The position numbers and the translations under genes were made by a program. Shown here piece by piece: positions 1 to 7,565 of a stretch of DNA of 64,000 nucleotides (its first letter is position 1; each line of letters begins with the position of its first letter). This stretch comes from Nonomuraea basaltis (lineage in GTDB: Bacteria; Actinomycetota; Actinomycetes; Streptosporangiales; Streptosporangiaceae). The DNA lies in NCBI RefSeq assembly GCF_005893125.1, contig NZ_VCJS01000011.1:54119-118118 (forward strand), in the 5' to 3' direction. The notes beneath the pieces were generated by a model, which saw nothing but the letters and a program-made list of their open reading frames with translations, searched no databases and was not told the DNA's origin.

Positions 1-67
1 GACAGCGCCATGCCCGGGTTGTAGCAAGCGCTTGGTAAAACGTCAACGGGGCGCCGGGCAACAGAAG

Positions 68-102
68 CGCGCCCTCGTACCTCTTCCGGTATCGAGGGCG
101 CG
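68..102. terminator. Hairpin terminator downstream of the DUF5324 gene
   Basis: A perfect 10-bp inverted repeat (arms 68-77 and 93-102) lies just past the stop of the minus-strand gene ending at 116. There is no strong T-run, as is common for actinobacterial terminators. Positions 1-67 show no recognisable feature. Confidence 0.6.
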
Positions 103-115
103 CTCCCTGGGCAGA

Positions 116-616
116 TCAGGACATCTTGCGGGATGTCTCATCCGCCTTGCTCGACGCGTCGGCCGCCATCTGGTCCGAGGCCTCGGCAGTCCTTTCCGCC
201 TTCTCGTTGACCCAGCGTGAGGCATCAGAGGCGGAATCCTTCATGTGCTCGGTCCACTGCTGGGCATTGCGGCGGTAGAACAGGTAGCCGATGGCCCCCA
301 CCGCGAGGCCGGTCACCAGGATGAACGCCGGCCACTGTCGCGAACGCGACGGCGTCGGGTCGATCTTCCTGGCCGCCGTGGTCAGCATCGAGCTGACCTT
401 GGGGGCGACCTGATCCTCGAAGCCGTGCGCCGCGGACTCCAGCCGCGGCGCCGCCCAGTAGCGGGCGTCTTCGATGCGATGGGCGGTGGCCGTCCTGGCC
501 TGGTCCGCCATGGGTGCCATACGGCGGCCGGTTCGTACGGCCTGGGCCTTCACACGGCCCATCCACGTGGCGGGTACTTCCATGACCACGCGGCGTCTTC
601 TTAGTGTCAGGGACAC
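116..616 (-). CDS. DUF5324-type small membrane-anchored protein
   Basis: This encodes about 166 residues from a GTG at 616, preceded five bases upstream by a clear GGGAGG ribosome site; more upstream starts lack such a site. The N-terminal half is basic and helical. One membrane segment (near residues 110-128, FILVTGLAVGAIGYLFY) is followed by a charged helical tail with many Ala, Asp and Lys that looks like a coiled coil. The composition, and its place divergent from the cyclophilin gene next to crgA and pknB, match the DUF5324 family of Streptomyces and relatives. Function is unknown; a role at the membrane near the division genes is only inferred. Confidence 0.75.
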   Translation of the reverse strand: MSLTLRRRRVVMEVPATWMGRVKAQAVRTGRRMAPMADQARTATAHRIEDARYWAAPRLESAAHGFEDQVAPKVSSMLTTAARKIDPTPSRSRQWPAFILVTGLAVGAIGYLFYRRNAQQWTEHMKDSASDASRWVNEKAERTAEASDQMAADASSKADETSRKMS

Positions 617-774
617 GACAACCTCCCCTGTCGTTGGGGCCCCGAGCCTGACCTTCCCTGGACAAGGCGGCTCAATCATGGCCGGTCGTGGGAGGATGGC
701 TCCGATGGCCCAACGGCCATAGTCCTCAAAACACCACAAAAACAACCCTGTGCATAGAGGGGGGCAGCTGTCTC

Positions 775-1311
775 GTGGCTGAGAAGCTGATCGCAAACCT
801 GCAGACCAATCGCGGCAATATCAAGGTGGAACTCTTCCCTACCAAGGCCCCGAAAACGGTACGTAACTTCGTCGAGCTGGCAGAAGGCTCGCGCGAATGG
901 ACGCACCCGGGCACCGGTGAGAAGAGCACTGCCCGCTACTACGACGGCACGATCTTCCATCGGATAATCTCCGGTTTCATGATTCAGGGCGGTGACCCGC
1001 TGGGCCAGGGCATCGGCGGGCCCGGCTACGAGTTCGACGACGAGATCCACCCGGATCTCTGGTTCAACCGCCCGTACCTGCTGGCCATGGCCAACGCGGG
1101 AATCCGCTTCGGCAAGGGCACCAACGGCTCGCAGTTCTTCGTCACGCTGGTGCCGACGCCGCACCTCAACGGTAAGCACACCATTTTCGGCGAGGTGATC
1201 GAGGGCCAGGACGTCGTCGACGCCATCGGCAAGACCCGCACCGACAGCCGTGACCGGCCGGTGGAGGACGTCATCCTGGAGTCGGTCACCTTCGACCGCG
1301 TCCAGGCCTGA
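775..1311 (+). CDS. ppiA: Peptidyl-prolyl cis-trans isomerase, cyclophilin type
   Basis: The product (178 aa) is a single cyclophilin domain that speeds cis-trans isomerisation of X-Pro bonds in protein folding. Family signatures are clear: the FHR motif in TIFHRIISGFMIQGGDP, then the GTNGSQFFVT strand and a late HTIFGEV motif. No signal peptide is visible, so the protein should be cytoplasmic. The GTG at 775 (MAEKLIANLQTNRG) is chosen because a purine-rich site lies about 10 bases upstream and homologues begin with this short lead. It sits upstream of rhomboid and crgA, the same neighbourhood as ppiA of mycobacteria and Streptomyces. Confidence 0.92.
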   Translation: MAEKLIANLQTNRGNIKVELFPTKAPKTVRNFVELAEGSREWTHPGTGEKSTARYYDGTIFHRIISGFMIQGGDPLGQGIGGPGYEFDDEIHPDLWFNRPYLLAMANAGIRFGKGTNGSQFFVTLVPTPHLNGKHTIFGEVIEGQDVVDAIGKTRTDSRDRPVEDVILESVTFDRVQA

Positions 1312-1373
1312 CCCGGGCGCTGAGGGGACGGGCAGGCGACTTTCGGGGTAACGCGGTAGCCGCCCGCAAGTCA

Positions 1374-1379
1374 TAGGCT
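1374..1379 (+). promoter_or_regulatory. -10 box TAGGCT of a probable leaderless rhomboid transcript
   Basis: TAGGCT ends 7 bases before the ATG at 1387 and no ribosome site is present, which suggests a transcript starting at or next to the start codon. Confidence 0.5.
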
Positions 1380-1386
1380 TTCGGTC

Positions 1387-2253
1387 ATGACCAGCCAGCC
1401 GCCCAGTCCGCCCCCTCAGCCCGAGCAGCCGGCTGAGGCCGTACCCACGTGCTACCGGCATCCCGACAAGGAAACCTGGGTTCGCTGCCAGCGCTGTGAG
1501 CGTCCCATCTGCCCCGACTGCATGCGCGACGCGGCGGTCGGCTTCCAGTGCCCCGAGTGCGTGGCCGAGGGCAACCGCGGCATCCGCCAGGCCAAGTCCA
1601 CCTTCGGCGGCAACGTCGTACGCACGCCGTTCGTGACGTACGCCATCCTGGGCATCAACATCCTGGTCTTCGGCGCCCAATACCTCACCGGCAACGAGGT
1701 CACGGCTCAGCTGGCCATGTGGCCGGCCGGCGTGGCCGGGCTCGACCAGTACTACCGGCTGATCACTGCCGCGTTCGTGCATGGCGGCGTCTTCCACATC
1801 CTGTTCAACTCGTGGGCGCTTTACGTCGTCGGCCCCTACCTGGAGCGCGCCTTCGGCCACGTGCGCTTTGTGGCGATCTACCTGATCAGCGCGCTCGGCG
1901 GCTCGGTGCTCGGCCTTTGGCTCGACCCGGTAACCCAGCCGACGGTCGGCGCGTCTGGAGCCATCTTCGGCCTGTTCGGCGCGGTGTTCCTGGTCGGCCG
2001 TCGGCTCAACATGGACGTCCGTGGCATCGCCGTGCTCATCGTGATCAACCTGGTGATCACGTTCCTGGTCCCCGGCATCAGCTGGACCGGCCACATCGGC
2101 GGCCTGATCACCGGATCGTTGCTGGCAGGAGCGCTGGCCTACGCCCCCAAGAGCAACAGGGCCCTGTGGCAGGTCCTGGCGATCGCGGGAGCGCTGGCGC
2201 TGCTGGCCGTGCTCGTGCTGGTGAGGGCGTCAGCAATCCTGGGCGCCGCCTGA
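1387..2253 (+). CDS. Rhomboid family intramembrane serine protease
   Basis: A 288-aa polytopic protein expected to cleave membrane-embedded substrates. The N-terminus carries a Cys/His-rich zinc-binding module (C22, H25, C34, C37, C42, C45, C55, C58) resembling a B-box finger, common in actinobacterial rhomboids. Six or so membrane segments follow from residue 82. The catalytic serine lies in the GASG motif (S190) and the partner histidine in WTGHIGG (H236); the HILFN segment with its asparagine (N141) is the conserved oxyanion helix. The substrate is not evident. It is followed by a hairpin and convergent with crgA. Confidence 0.93.
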   Translation: MTSQPPSPPPQPEQPAEAVPTCYRHPDKETWVRCQRCERPICPDCMRDAAVGFQCPECVAEGNRGIRQAKSTFGGNVVRTPFVTYAILGINILVFGAQYLTGNEVTAQLAMWPAGVAGLDQYYRLITAAFVHGGVFHILFNSWALYVVGPYLERAFGHVRFVAIYLISALGGSVLGLWLDPVTQPTVGASGAIFGLFGAVFLVGRRLNMDVRGIAVLIVINLVITFLVPGISWTGHIGGLITGSLLAGALAYAPKSNRALWQVLAIAGALALLAVLVLVRASAILGAA

Positions 2254-2260
2254 GGGTCCT

Positions 2261-2278
2261 CGGGGGCACTGGCCCCCG
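2261..2278 (+). terminator. Hairpin after the rhomboid gene
   Basis: Seven-bp GC arms (2261-2267 and 2272-2278) with a 4-nt loop, starting 8 nt after the rhomboid stop. It lies between convergent genes and may stop transcription from either side. Confidence 0.5.
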
Positions 2279-2291
2279 CAGGCCCACAGGG

Positions 2292-2315
2292 TGTGGAAAA
2301 AACTGTGGAAAAAAC
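2292..2315. repeat. Two tandem 12-bp repeats resembling DnaA boxes
   Basis: TGTGGAAAAAAC occurs twice back to back (2292-2303, 2304-2315). Read on the minus strand, each copy contains TTTTCCACA, which fits the general DnaA box TTWTNCACA. The second copy reaches the crgA stop codon. The neighbourhood is typically close to oriC, so DnaA titration is possible but unproven; the A-rich tract may have another role. Confidence 0.45.
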
Positions 2316-2560
2316 TAGCGCCAGCGGGTGGAAAGCACCACACCGAAGATGATGAAAACGAACCCGATCAACAGGTTCCAGTTTTGGAGGTCGCCGATGA
2401 AGGGCGTCTGTGGTGCGACGTAGTAGACGGCGATCCACAGAATACCGATGATCCACGCCACGACCATCGTGGGGGCCAGCCAGCGGGGGCTGACCTTGAC
2501 CTGCTGGGACCTCTGCGGCGGGGTGTAGACCGCCTTCTTTCGAGCCTTGGACTTGGGCAC
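2315..2560 (-). CDS. crgA: Cell division protein CrgA
   Basis: The 81-aa product has a basic N-terminus (VPKSKARKK) and two membrane segments (about residues 31-50 and 62-77), as in CrgA, a small septal-membrane protein that recruits and regulates FtsZ, FtsQ and PBPs during actinobacterial division and sporulation. The conserved NWN motif sits just before the second segment. The GTG at 2560 is used because an AGGAG site lies seven bases upstream; upstream ATGs give a non-homologous extension. It converges with rhomboid and lies close to srtE and the pknB operon, the standard CrgA context. Confidence 0.93.
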   Translation of the reverse strand: MPKSKARKKAVYTPPQRSQQVKVSPRWLAPTMVVAWIIGILWIAVYYVAPQTPFIGDLQNWNLLIGFVFIIFGVVLSTRWR

Positions 2561-2693
2561 TGGGTAACTCCTGCTGAGGGCCTGGGGCATCCGGATCGTC
2601 CGCAGGCTCTTTGTTAAGCCTAGTTGGATTGTGGCCCAGGATAGTCGCCACGCGCACTTCATGGCGATCCCCGGCGAACGCGTATCTCCCGGA

Positions 2694-2699
2694 TAACCT
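2694..2699 (+). promoter_or_regulatory. -10 box TAACCT of the sortase gene
   Basis: TAACCT ends 6 bases before the ATG at 2706 and there is no ribosome site, consistent with a leaderless transcript. Confidence 0.5.
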
Positions 2700-2705
2700 G
2701 ATCGA

Positions 2706-3359
2706 ATGCGGGCCATGCTCCGGGCCGTGGGGGAGACGAGCATCACCGCGGGCCTGATTCTCATGCTGTTCAGTGCGTACCTGCTCTGGGGGACGGGATC
2801 GTACACCCAGAGCCAGCAGACGCAGCTCCAGCGCGAGCTGAAGATCGACGAACTGCCTGCCGACGAGTCGGCGGGCGGCAAGACGGCCGAGGAGCGCAGC
2901 CGTCTGGGGAAGATCCGCCTGGGTGAGGCCGTGGCCCTGCTGCGCATTCCCAAGCTCGGCCGGCACTTCCGGTACGCCGTGGTCGAGGGCACCGGCATCG
3001 AAGAGCTCAAGAAAGGGCCCGGGCACTATACCGGCAGCGCCATGCCCGGCCAGCTCGGCAACTTCGTGGTGTCGGGGCACCGGACCACCTACGGGGCGCC
3101 GTTCAACGAGATCGACGAGCTCGAAAGCGGCGATGAGATCATCGTCGATGCCCGTGAGGCCCGCTACACCTATCGGGTGGTCTCACAGGACATCGTCCGG
3201 CCCGACGAGACCGACGTGATCGCCCCCGTGCCCGGCAAGCCCAACATGCGGCCCGTCAGCCCCTTCATCACGCTGACCACCTGCCACCCCGAATACTCGG
3301 ACGCCCAGCGGCTCATCGTCTACGGCATGCTCGACAGGACCGAGCCGAGGAAGGAATGA
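2706..3359 (+). CDS. srtE: Class E sortase
   Basis: A 217-aa membrane-anchored transpeptidase that joins LAXTG-type surface proteins to peptidoglycan. One N-terminal membrane segment (residues 13-30) is followed by a linker and the sortase barrel. The catalytic triad is visible: H125 in SGHRTTYG, C193 in TLTTCHP and R202 in AQRLIVY. Class E is indicated by sequence style and by its place beside crgA and pabA. The next gene begins two bases after the stop, so they are probably co-transcribed. No sortase substrate with an LPXTG/LAXTG tail was recognised in this window. Confidence 0.92.
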   Translation: MRAMLRAVGETSITAGLILMLFSAYLLWGTGSYTQSQQTQLQRELKIDELPADESAGGKTAEERSRLGKIRLGEAVALLRIPKLGRHFRYAVVEGTGIEELKKGPGHYTGSAMPGQLGNFVVSGHRTTYGAPFNEIDELESGDEIIVDAREARYTYRVVSQDIVRPDETDVIAPVPGKPNMRPVSPFITLTTCHPEYSDAQRLIVYGMLDRTEPRKE

Positions 3360-3360
3360 C

Positions 3361-3519
3361 ATGTACGCCTGGCTCTGGCGCAAGCTGCCCGGCAGCACGA
3401 GTACCAGGGTGGTGACGGCCGCCGTGCTGGTCACCGTCGTGGTGGCCGTACTGTGGTATGTCGTCTTCCCGCTGTTCGAGCCCTTGGTGACGCTTGACGA
3501 GGTGACCGTAACGGAATGA
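3361..3519 (+). CDS. 52-aa membrane protein between srtE and pabA
   Basis: An ATG immediately after the sortase stop opens a 52-codon frame: a basic N-terminus (MYAWLWRKLPGSTSTR), one membrane segment (about residues 17-38, VVTAAVLVTVVVAVLWYVVF) and an acidic tail ending TLDEVTVTE. Its stop overlaps the next gene's start (ATGA), so it is embedded in an srtE-small protein-pabA operon with coupled translation. A small protein at this spot occurs in Streptomyces relatives; its function is not known to me. A helper for the sortase is only a guess. Confidence 0.75.
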   Translation: MYAWLWRKLPGSTSTRVVTAAVLVTVVVAVLWYVVFPLFEPLVTLDEVTVTE

Positions 3520-4088
3520 GCCGCGTGCTGATCGTGGACAACCACGACAGCTTCGTCCACACGATCGTGCAGTACTTGCGCTTCCTGGGCGCCGACTGCG
3601 ACGTGCGGCCGCGCGATGACGTACGCGTGGGCGACGCTGACGGCTTCGACGGCGTCCTCATCAGCCCCGGCCCCGGCACACCCGAGGCGGCCGGCGTGAG
3701 CGTCCCCCTGGTGCGCCACGCGGCCGCGCACGCGCAGCCGCTGCTCGGCGTCTGCCTCGGCCACCAGGCCATCGCCATCGCCTTCGGCGCCACCGTGTCC
3801 CGCGCGCCCGAACTCCTCCACGGCCAGACCAGCGCCGTCTTCCACGACGGCAAGGGCGTGTTCGAGTCGCTGCCCTCGCCGGTGCGGATGACCCGCTACC
3901 ACTCACTCGCCGTGCTGCCCGAGACTGTGCCGGAGGTGCTCGACGTGACCGCGCGCACCGAAGACGGCGTCATCATGGGCCTGCGCCACCGCCGGGCGCC
4001 CATCGAGGGCATCCAGTTCCACCCCGAGTCCGTGCTGTCCGAGCACGGCCACATGCTGCTCGAGAATTGGCTGCGGGGAACCGTGTAA
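3516..4088 (+). CDS. pabA: Anthranilate/aminodeoxychorismate synthase, glutamine amidotransferase subunit
   Basis: The 190-aa class I glutamine amidotransferase releases ammonia from glutamine for anthranilate or 4-amino-4-deoxychorismate synthesis. The VDNHDSFV start is typical, the oxyanion motif is SPGPGTP, the nucleophile is C80 in GVCLGHQ, and the His/Glu pair is H169 and E171 in FHPES. Which pathway it serves cannot be told: no component I gene is in the window, and single amphibolic subunits are common. The start overlaps the preceding small gene by 4 nt. A strong terminator follows at 4121. Confidence 0.88.
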   Translation: MSRVLIVDNHDSFVHTIVQYLRFLGADCDVRPRDDVRVGDADGFDGVLISPGPGTPEAAGVSVPLVRHAAAHAQPLLGVCLGHQAIAIAFGATVSRAPELLHGQTSAVFHDGKGVFESLPSPVRMTRYHSLAVLPETVPEVLDVTARTEDGVIMGLRHRRAPIEGIQFHPESVLSEHGHMLLENWLRGTV

Positions 4089-4120
4089 CAAACGTCTCGC
4101 GTACAGCGACTAACAAGTGA

Positions 4121-4163
4121 GCGTCCCCGCCGTTGCCCCCGAGCGGCGGGGGCGTTCCTTTTT
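4121..4163 (+). terminator. Rho-independent terminator of the srtE-pabA operon
   Basis: An 11-12 bp GC stem (4121-4132 with 4144-4154) with a 4 to 11-nt loop is followed by a T-rich run (CCTTTTTCC). Confidence 0.8.
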
Positions 4164-4201
4164 CCTCCAGGCTTGCCACGTTCGTCCAGGCGTTCCATGC
4201 G

Positions 4202-4241
4202 AAGGGCCGCCCGTCCCCCGCGCAGGGGACGGGCGGCCCTT
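4202..4241 (-). terminator. Terminator of the pknB operon
   Basis: A perfect 17-bp stem (4202-4218 with 4225-4241) begins 17 bases beyond the pknB stop on the minus strand. With the T-rich plus-strand flank it may work in both directions. Confidence 0.75.
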
Positions 4242-4258
4242 TCCGCCTGTCAGGGGCC

Positions 4259-6118
4259 TCAGCCGCCGAAACCGCCGTCGTCGTCGCCGATCGGGTTGTC
4301 CTCGGTCGGCTCTTCCGTGGGCTGGTCCGTCTGGTCGTCCGTGGGCTGGTCCGTCGGGAAGTCGGTGGAGGGGGGAGTCGTCTCCAGCTCCGGACCCGTG
4401 GACACCACGATCGTCACCGTCGTGTTCGGCGGCAGCTTCTGGCCCTCAGGGGGGTTCTGCTGGAAGACCGTGCCCTCGGGCTGGTCGCTGGGCGACTCGG
4501 AGACCCTCGTCCTGAAGCCGGCCGCCTTGAGCTGGGCGGTGGCGTCCTCCACGGTGAGCCCGATCACGTTGGGCACCTCGCCCAGCTGCTTGGGCACCCA
4601 GAGGGTGACGCTGCCGCCCTCCACGATCTCCTCGCCGGACTTGGGCTTTGTGTCGAGGACCGTGCCCTGCGGCCTGGTCGAGGCCTTGGTCTTGAGCACG
4701 CCCCGCAGACCGGCCTCCTCCAGGATCTTCATGGCATCCGCCTGCGGCACGCCGACGAGGCCGTCAGGCACCTTGATCTTCTTCGGCCCCGAGGACACGA
4801 ACAGCTTGACGGGGGAGCCCTTCTCGACCTTGGTGTTCTCCTTGGGATCCGTCTTGATCACGGTGCCCTTGTCGACGTCGGAGCTGGGCTCCTGGACCAC
4901 CTCGACCGTGAGCCCCAGCTTTGTGAGCTGCTCCTCCGCGTACGCCCTCTCCTGCGACGCGAGGGGCGGGATCGTGATCGACGTGTCCGTCGGCGTGCTG
5001 GGGGCGCCGAACAGCATGTAGCCGACCGTGATGAACCCACCGATGATCAGAAGCGGAATGATGATCCACAGCGCCGTCTTCACGCCGTTGCCGCCACTGC
5101 TGGCCCTGCGCCGTCCGCCGCGGCCACCGCCCTCGCCATCGCCGTACTCGTACGGCGGGACCGCGGTGGTGCGCTGCGTGGCCGGGCCGGTGGCCGCCTG
5201 CGTGGTGGTCATCATGCGCGTGCCCTGGCCGTGGTTGCCGGTCATCGCCATCGTCTGGGCGTCGACCGGCATGCCGGTCATCGCCCGCTGGATGTCGGCC
5301 CGCATCTCGCCCGCGTTCTGGTAGCGATGGGCCGGATCCTTCGCCATGGCCTTGAGCACGATCGCGTCGGCCCACGGCGGGATCTCGCGGTCGATCTGCG
5401 ACGGCGGGATCGGCTCCTCGCGCACGTGCTGGTAGGCGATCGCGACGGGGGAGTCGCCGGTGAACGGCGGCTGCCCGGTGAGCAGCTCGTAGAAGAGGCA
5501 ACCGGTCGAGTAGATGTCGCTGCGCGCGTCGACCCGCTCGCCCCGCGCCTGCTCGGGCGACAGGTATTGCGCGGTGCCGATCACCTGCGCGGTCTGCGTC
5601 ATCGTGGCCGCGGAGTCGGCCATCGCGCGGGCGATGCCGAAGTCCATCACCTTGACGTCGCCGGCCCGGGTGATCATCACGTTGGCCGGCTTGATGTCGC
5701 GGTGCACGATGCCGCCGCGGTGGCTGTAGTCAAGCGCCCGCAGGATGCCGTCGACCAGCTCGGCCGCGCGCTCGGGCATCAGCCGCCGGTCCTGGCGCAG
5801 CAGGTCGCGCAGCGTCCTGCCGTCGACGTACTCCATCACGATGTACGGCACGGGGGCGCCCTCGGAGACGTCCTCGCCGGTGTCGTAGACCGCGACGACG
5901 GCCGGGTGGTTCAGGGAGGCCGCGGACTGCGCCTCACGGCGGAAGCGGGCCTGGAAGGTGTGGTCTCGCGCCAGGTCGGCCCGAAGGGTCTTGATCGCGA
6001 CTATGCGGTCCAGCCGGATGTCTCGGGCGCGATACACCTCGGCCATGCCGCCGCGCCCGACGACACCGTCGAGCTCGTAACGACCTCCGAGTAGCCGAGG
6101 CTGAGTCATTTCCTGCAC
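4259..6118 (-). CDS. pknB: Serine/threonine protein kinase PknB with PASTA domains
   Basis: A 619-aa transmembrane Hanks-type kinase controlling peptidoglycan synthesis and division. Kinase features: glycine loop GRGGMAEV (21-28), lysine K43, HRD at 139-141, DFG at 159-161 and activation-loop threonines near 172-176. A juxtamembrane linker leads to one membrane helix (348-370). Outside are three PASTA repeats (about 381-444, 448-510, 513-576), one fewer than the four usual in mycobacterial and Streptomyces PknB, then an acidic Asp/Thr/Pro tail. The first codon is GTG; an ATG three codons later (6109) is an alternative. It is the last gene of the fhaA-to-pknB operon. Confidence 0.95.
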   Translation of the reverse strand: MQEMTQPRLLGGRYELDGVVGRGGMAEVYRARDIRLDRIVAIKTLRADLARDHTFQARFRREAQSAASLNHPAVVAVYDTGEDVSEGAPVPYIVMEYVDGRTLRDLLRQDRRLMPERAAELVDGILRALDYSHRGGIVHRDIKPANVMITRAGDVKVMDFGIARAMADSAATMTQTAQVIGTAQYLSPEQARGERVDARSDIYSTGCLFYELLTGQPPFTGDSPVAIAYQHVREEPIPPSQIDREIPPWADAIVLKAMAKDPAHRYQNAGEMRADIQRAMTGMPVDAQTMAMTGNHGQGTRMMTTTQAATGPATQRTTAVPPYEYGDGEGGGRGGRRRASSGGNGVKTALWIIIPLLIIGGFITVGYMLFGAPSTPTDTSITIPPLASQERAYAEEQLTKLGLTVEVVQEPSSDVDKGTVIKTDPKENTKVEKGSPVKLFVSSGPKKIKVPDGLVGVPQADAMKILEEAGLRGVLKTKASTRPQGTVLDTKPKSGEEIVEGGSVTLWVPKQLGEVPNVIGLTVEDATAQLKAAGFRTRVSESPSDQPEGTVFQQNPPEGQKLPPNTTVTIVVSTGPELETTPPSTDFPTDQPTDDQTDQPTEEPTEDNPIGDDDGGFGG

Positions 6119-6191
6119 TGTCCCTTACCGTTCATCTTGGGTACCGGCCTGCTCGGGGGCTGCCGGTGTCCATCATCGACCCCGCGGCGCG

Positions 6192-7544
6192 TCACGTCTC
6201 CTCCTTGGGCGGGTTTGTTTCCCCCGGGTCCGGCGAGGCGGTCGGTGTCGGAGTTGTCGGTGTAGTGGTGGGCGTTGGGGTGGCTGTGGACGTAGGGGTT
6301 CGGGTGGTCGGCTTCGGTTTCGGCGTCGGCTTCTTGGTAGGAGATGCCGACTTGCTTACCGTAGCCGACCGCGAGGTTATAGGCTTCCGCGACTTCACCG
6401 GAACCACCGAGGGCCGCCGGGTGCGCGTTTTCGTCTTGCTGGGTCGCGGCTGTTCAGGGGTCAGCACCGTCGACTCCGTGGGGTCGGCCACTTCGGGCGC
6501 CGGCTGAGTCGGCTGGCGGCCGGCAAGGGTGATGGCGCTGAGCCCCACCGCGGCCACGCACCCGGCCGTGGCCACCGCGGCGAGCGTCCTGGCGCCCTTG
6601 CGCCGCCTGCCCGGCTGCTCCTCCAGCGCGGTGGCCGGGGCGAGGTCGTCGGTCTCCCGCGCGTCCTCCGGCGACGGCTCACGTACTCTGAAGCCCGACG
6701 GGTCGGTCAGACTGCTGAGGTCGGCACCCTGCTCGGCACCGGCCAGCGACTCACGCAGCACGTAGGCCCGGTCGGCCGCCTCCAGCGCCGTGGCCGGGCG
6801 CTGCGCCGGATCCTTGGCCAGCAGCGCCATGACCAGCTCCCGCACCGGTGCCGGCACGTCCACGCCGAGTGGCGGCGGCGGCTCGTTGAGGTGCAGCAGC
6901 GCGATGGCCACCTGACTGTCCCCGCTGAACGGCGTGCGCCCCGCCAGGCACTCGTAGGCCACCACGCCCAGCGAGTAGAGGTCGGTCGATGGCGTGAGCG
7001 GGAAGCCTTGCGCCTGCTCGGGGCTGACGTATTGAGCGGTGCCCAGTACGGTGCCCGTCTGCGTCACCGGCGCCGCCTCCAGGGCCCGCGCGATGCCGAA
7101 GTCCGTCACCTTGATGACGCCCTCGGGGGTGACGAGGAGGTTGCCCGGCTTGATGTCGCGGTGGATGATCCCGGCCGCGTGCGCCGTGTGCAGCGCCTTG
7201 GCGGTCTGGTGCACGACGTCGAGCGCCACCTCGGGCCCGGTTGCGCCGTTGCGGGCCAGGATGGCCGACAGCGGCTCCCCGTGGACCAGCTCCATCACCA
7301 GGTAGGCCAGGTCGTTCTGCTCGCCGTAGTCGAAGACCTGCGCGACCCCCGGGTCGGCCAGCGCCGCGGTGATCCTGGCCTCGTTGCGGAAGCGCTCGCG
7401 GAAGGTGGGGTCGGCGTAGATGTGGCTACGCAGGATCTTGACGGCCACCTCGCGCCCGAGCAGCTCGTCGCGGGCGCGCCACACCTCTCCCATACCGCCC
7501 GTGGCGATGCGGGAGACCAGGAGGTAACGGTTACGGAGCCGCAT
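6192..7544 (-). CDS. pknA: Serine/threonine protein kinase PknA-like
   Basis: A 450-aa membrane kinase. The N-terminal kinase domain shows the loop ATGGMGEV, lysine K36, HRD at 128-130, DFG at 148-150 and a TQTGTVLGTAQY activation segment with phosphorylatable threonines. A single membrane helix lies near 325-347. The outer tail has no PASTA or other domain, only Thr/Pro/Lys-rich low complexity. This matches PknA, partner of PknB in control of elongation. The ATG at 7544 is chosen because the kinase homology begins at once; a GTG at 7565 directly follows the pbpA stop and would add seven residues. Confidence 0.9.
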   Translation of the reverse strand: MRLRNRYLLVSRIATGGMGEVWRARDELLGREVAVKILRSHIYADPTFRERFRNEARITAALADPGVAQVFDYGEQNDLAYLVMELVHGEPLSAILARNGATGPEVALDVVHQTAKALHTAHAAGIIHRDIKPGNLLVTPEGVIKVTDFGIARALEAAPVTQTGTVLGTAQYVSPEQAQGFPLTPSTDLYSLGVVAYECLAGRTPFSGDSQVAIALLHLNEPPPPLGVDVPAPVRELVMALLAKDPAQRPATALEAADRAYVLRESLAGAEQGADLSSLTDPSGFRVREPSPEDARETDDLAPATALEEQPGRRRKGARTLAAVATAGCVAAVGLSAITLAGRQPTQPAPEVADPTESTVLTPEQPRPSKTKTRTRRPSVVPVKSRKPITSRSATVSKSASPTKKPTPKPKPTTRTPTSTATPTPTTTPTTPTPTASPDPGETNPPKEET

Positions 7545-7565
7545 GATCCAGCAGGTTAGCGTCAC

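Noticed and set aside
4133..6094. 653-aa plus-strand frame opposite pknB
   Set aside because: Entirely shadowed by the kinase gene with intact motifs on the minus strand.
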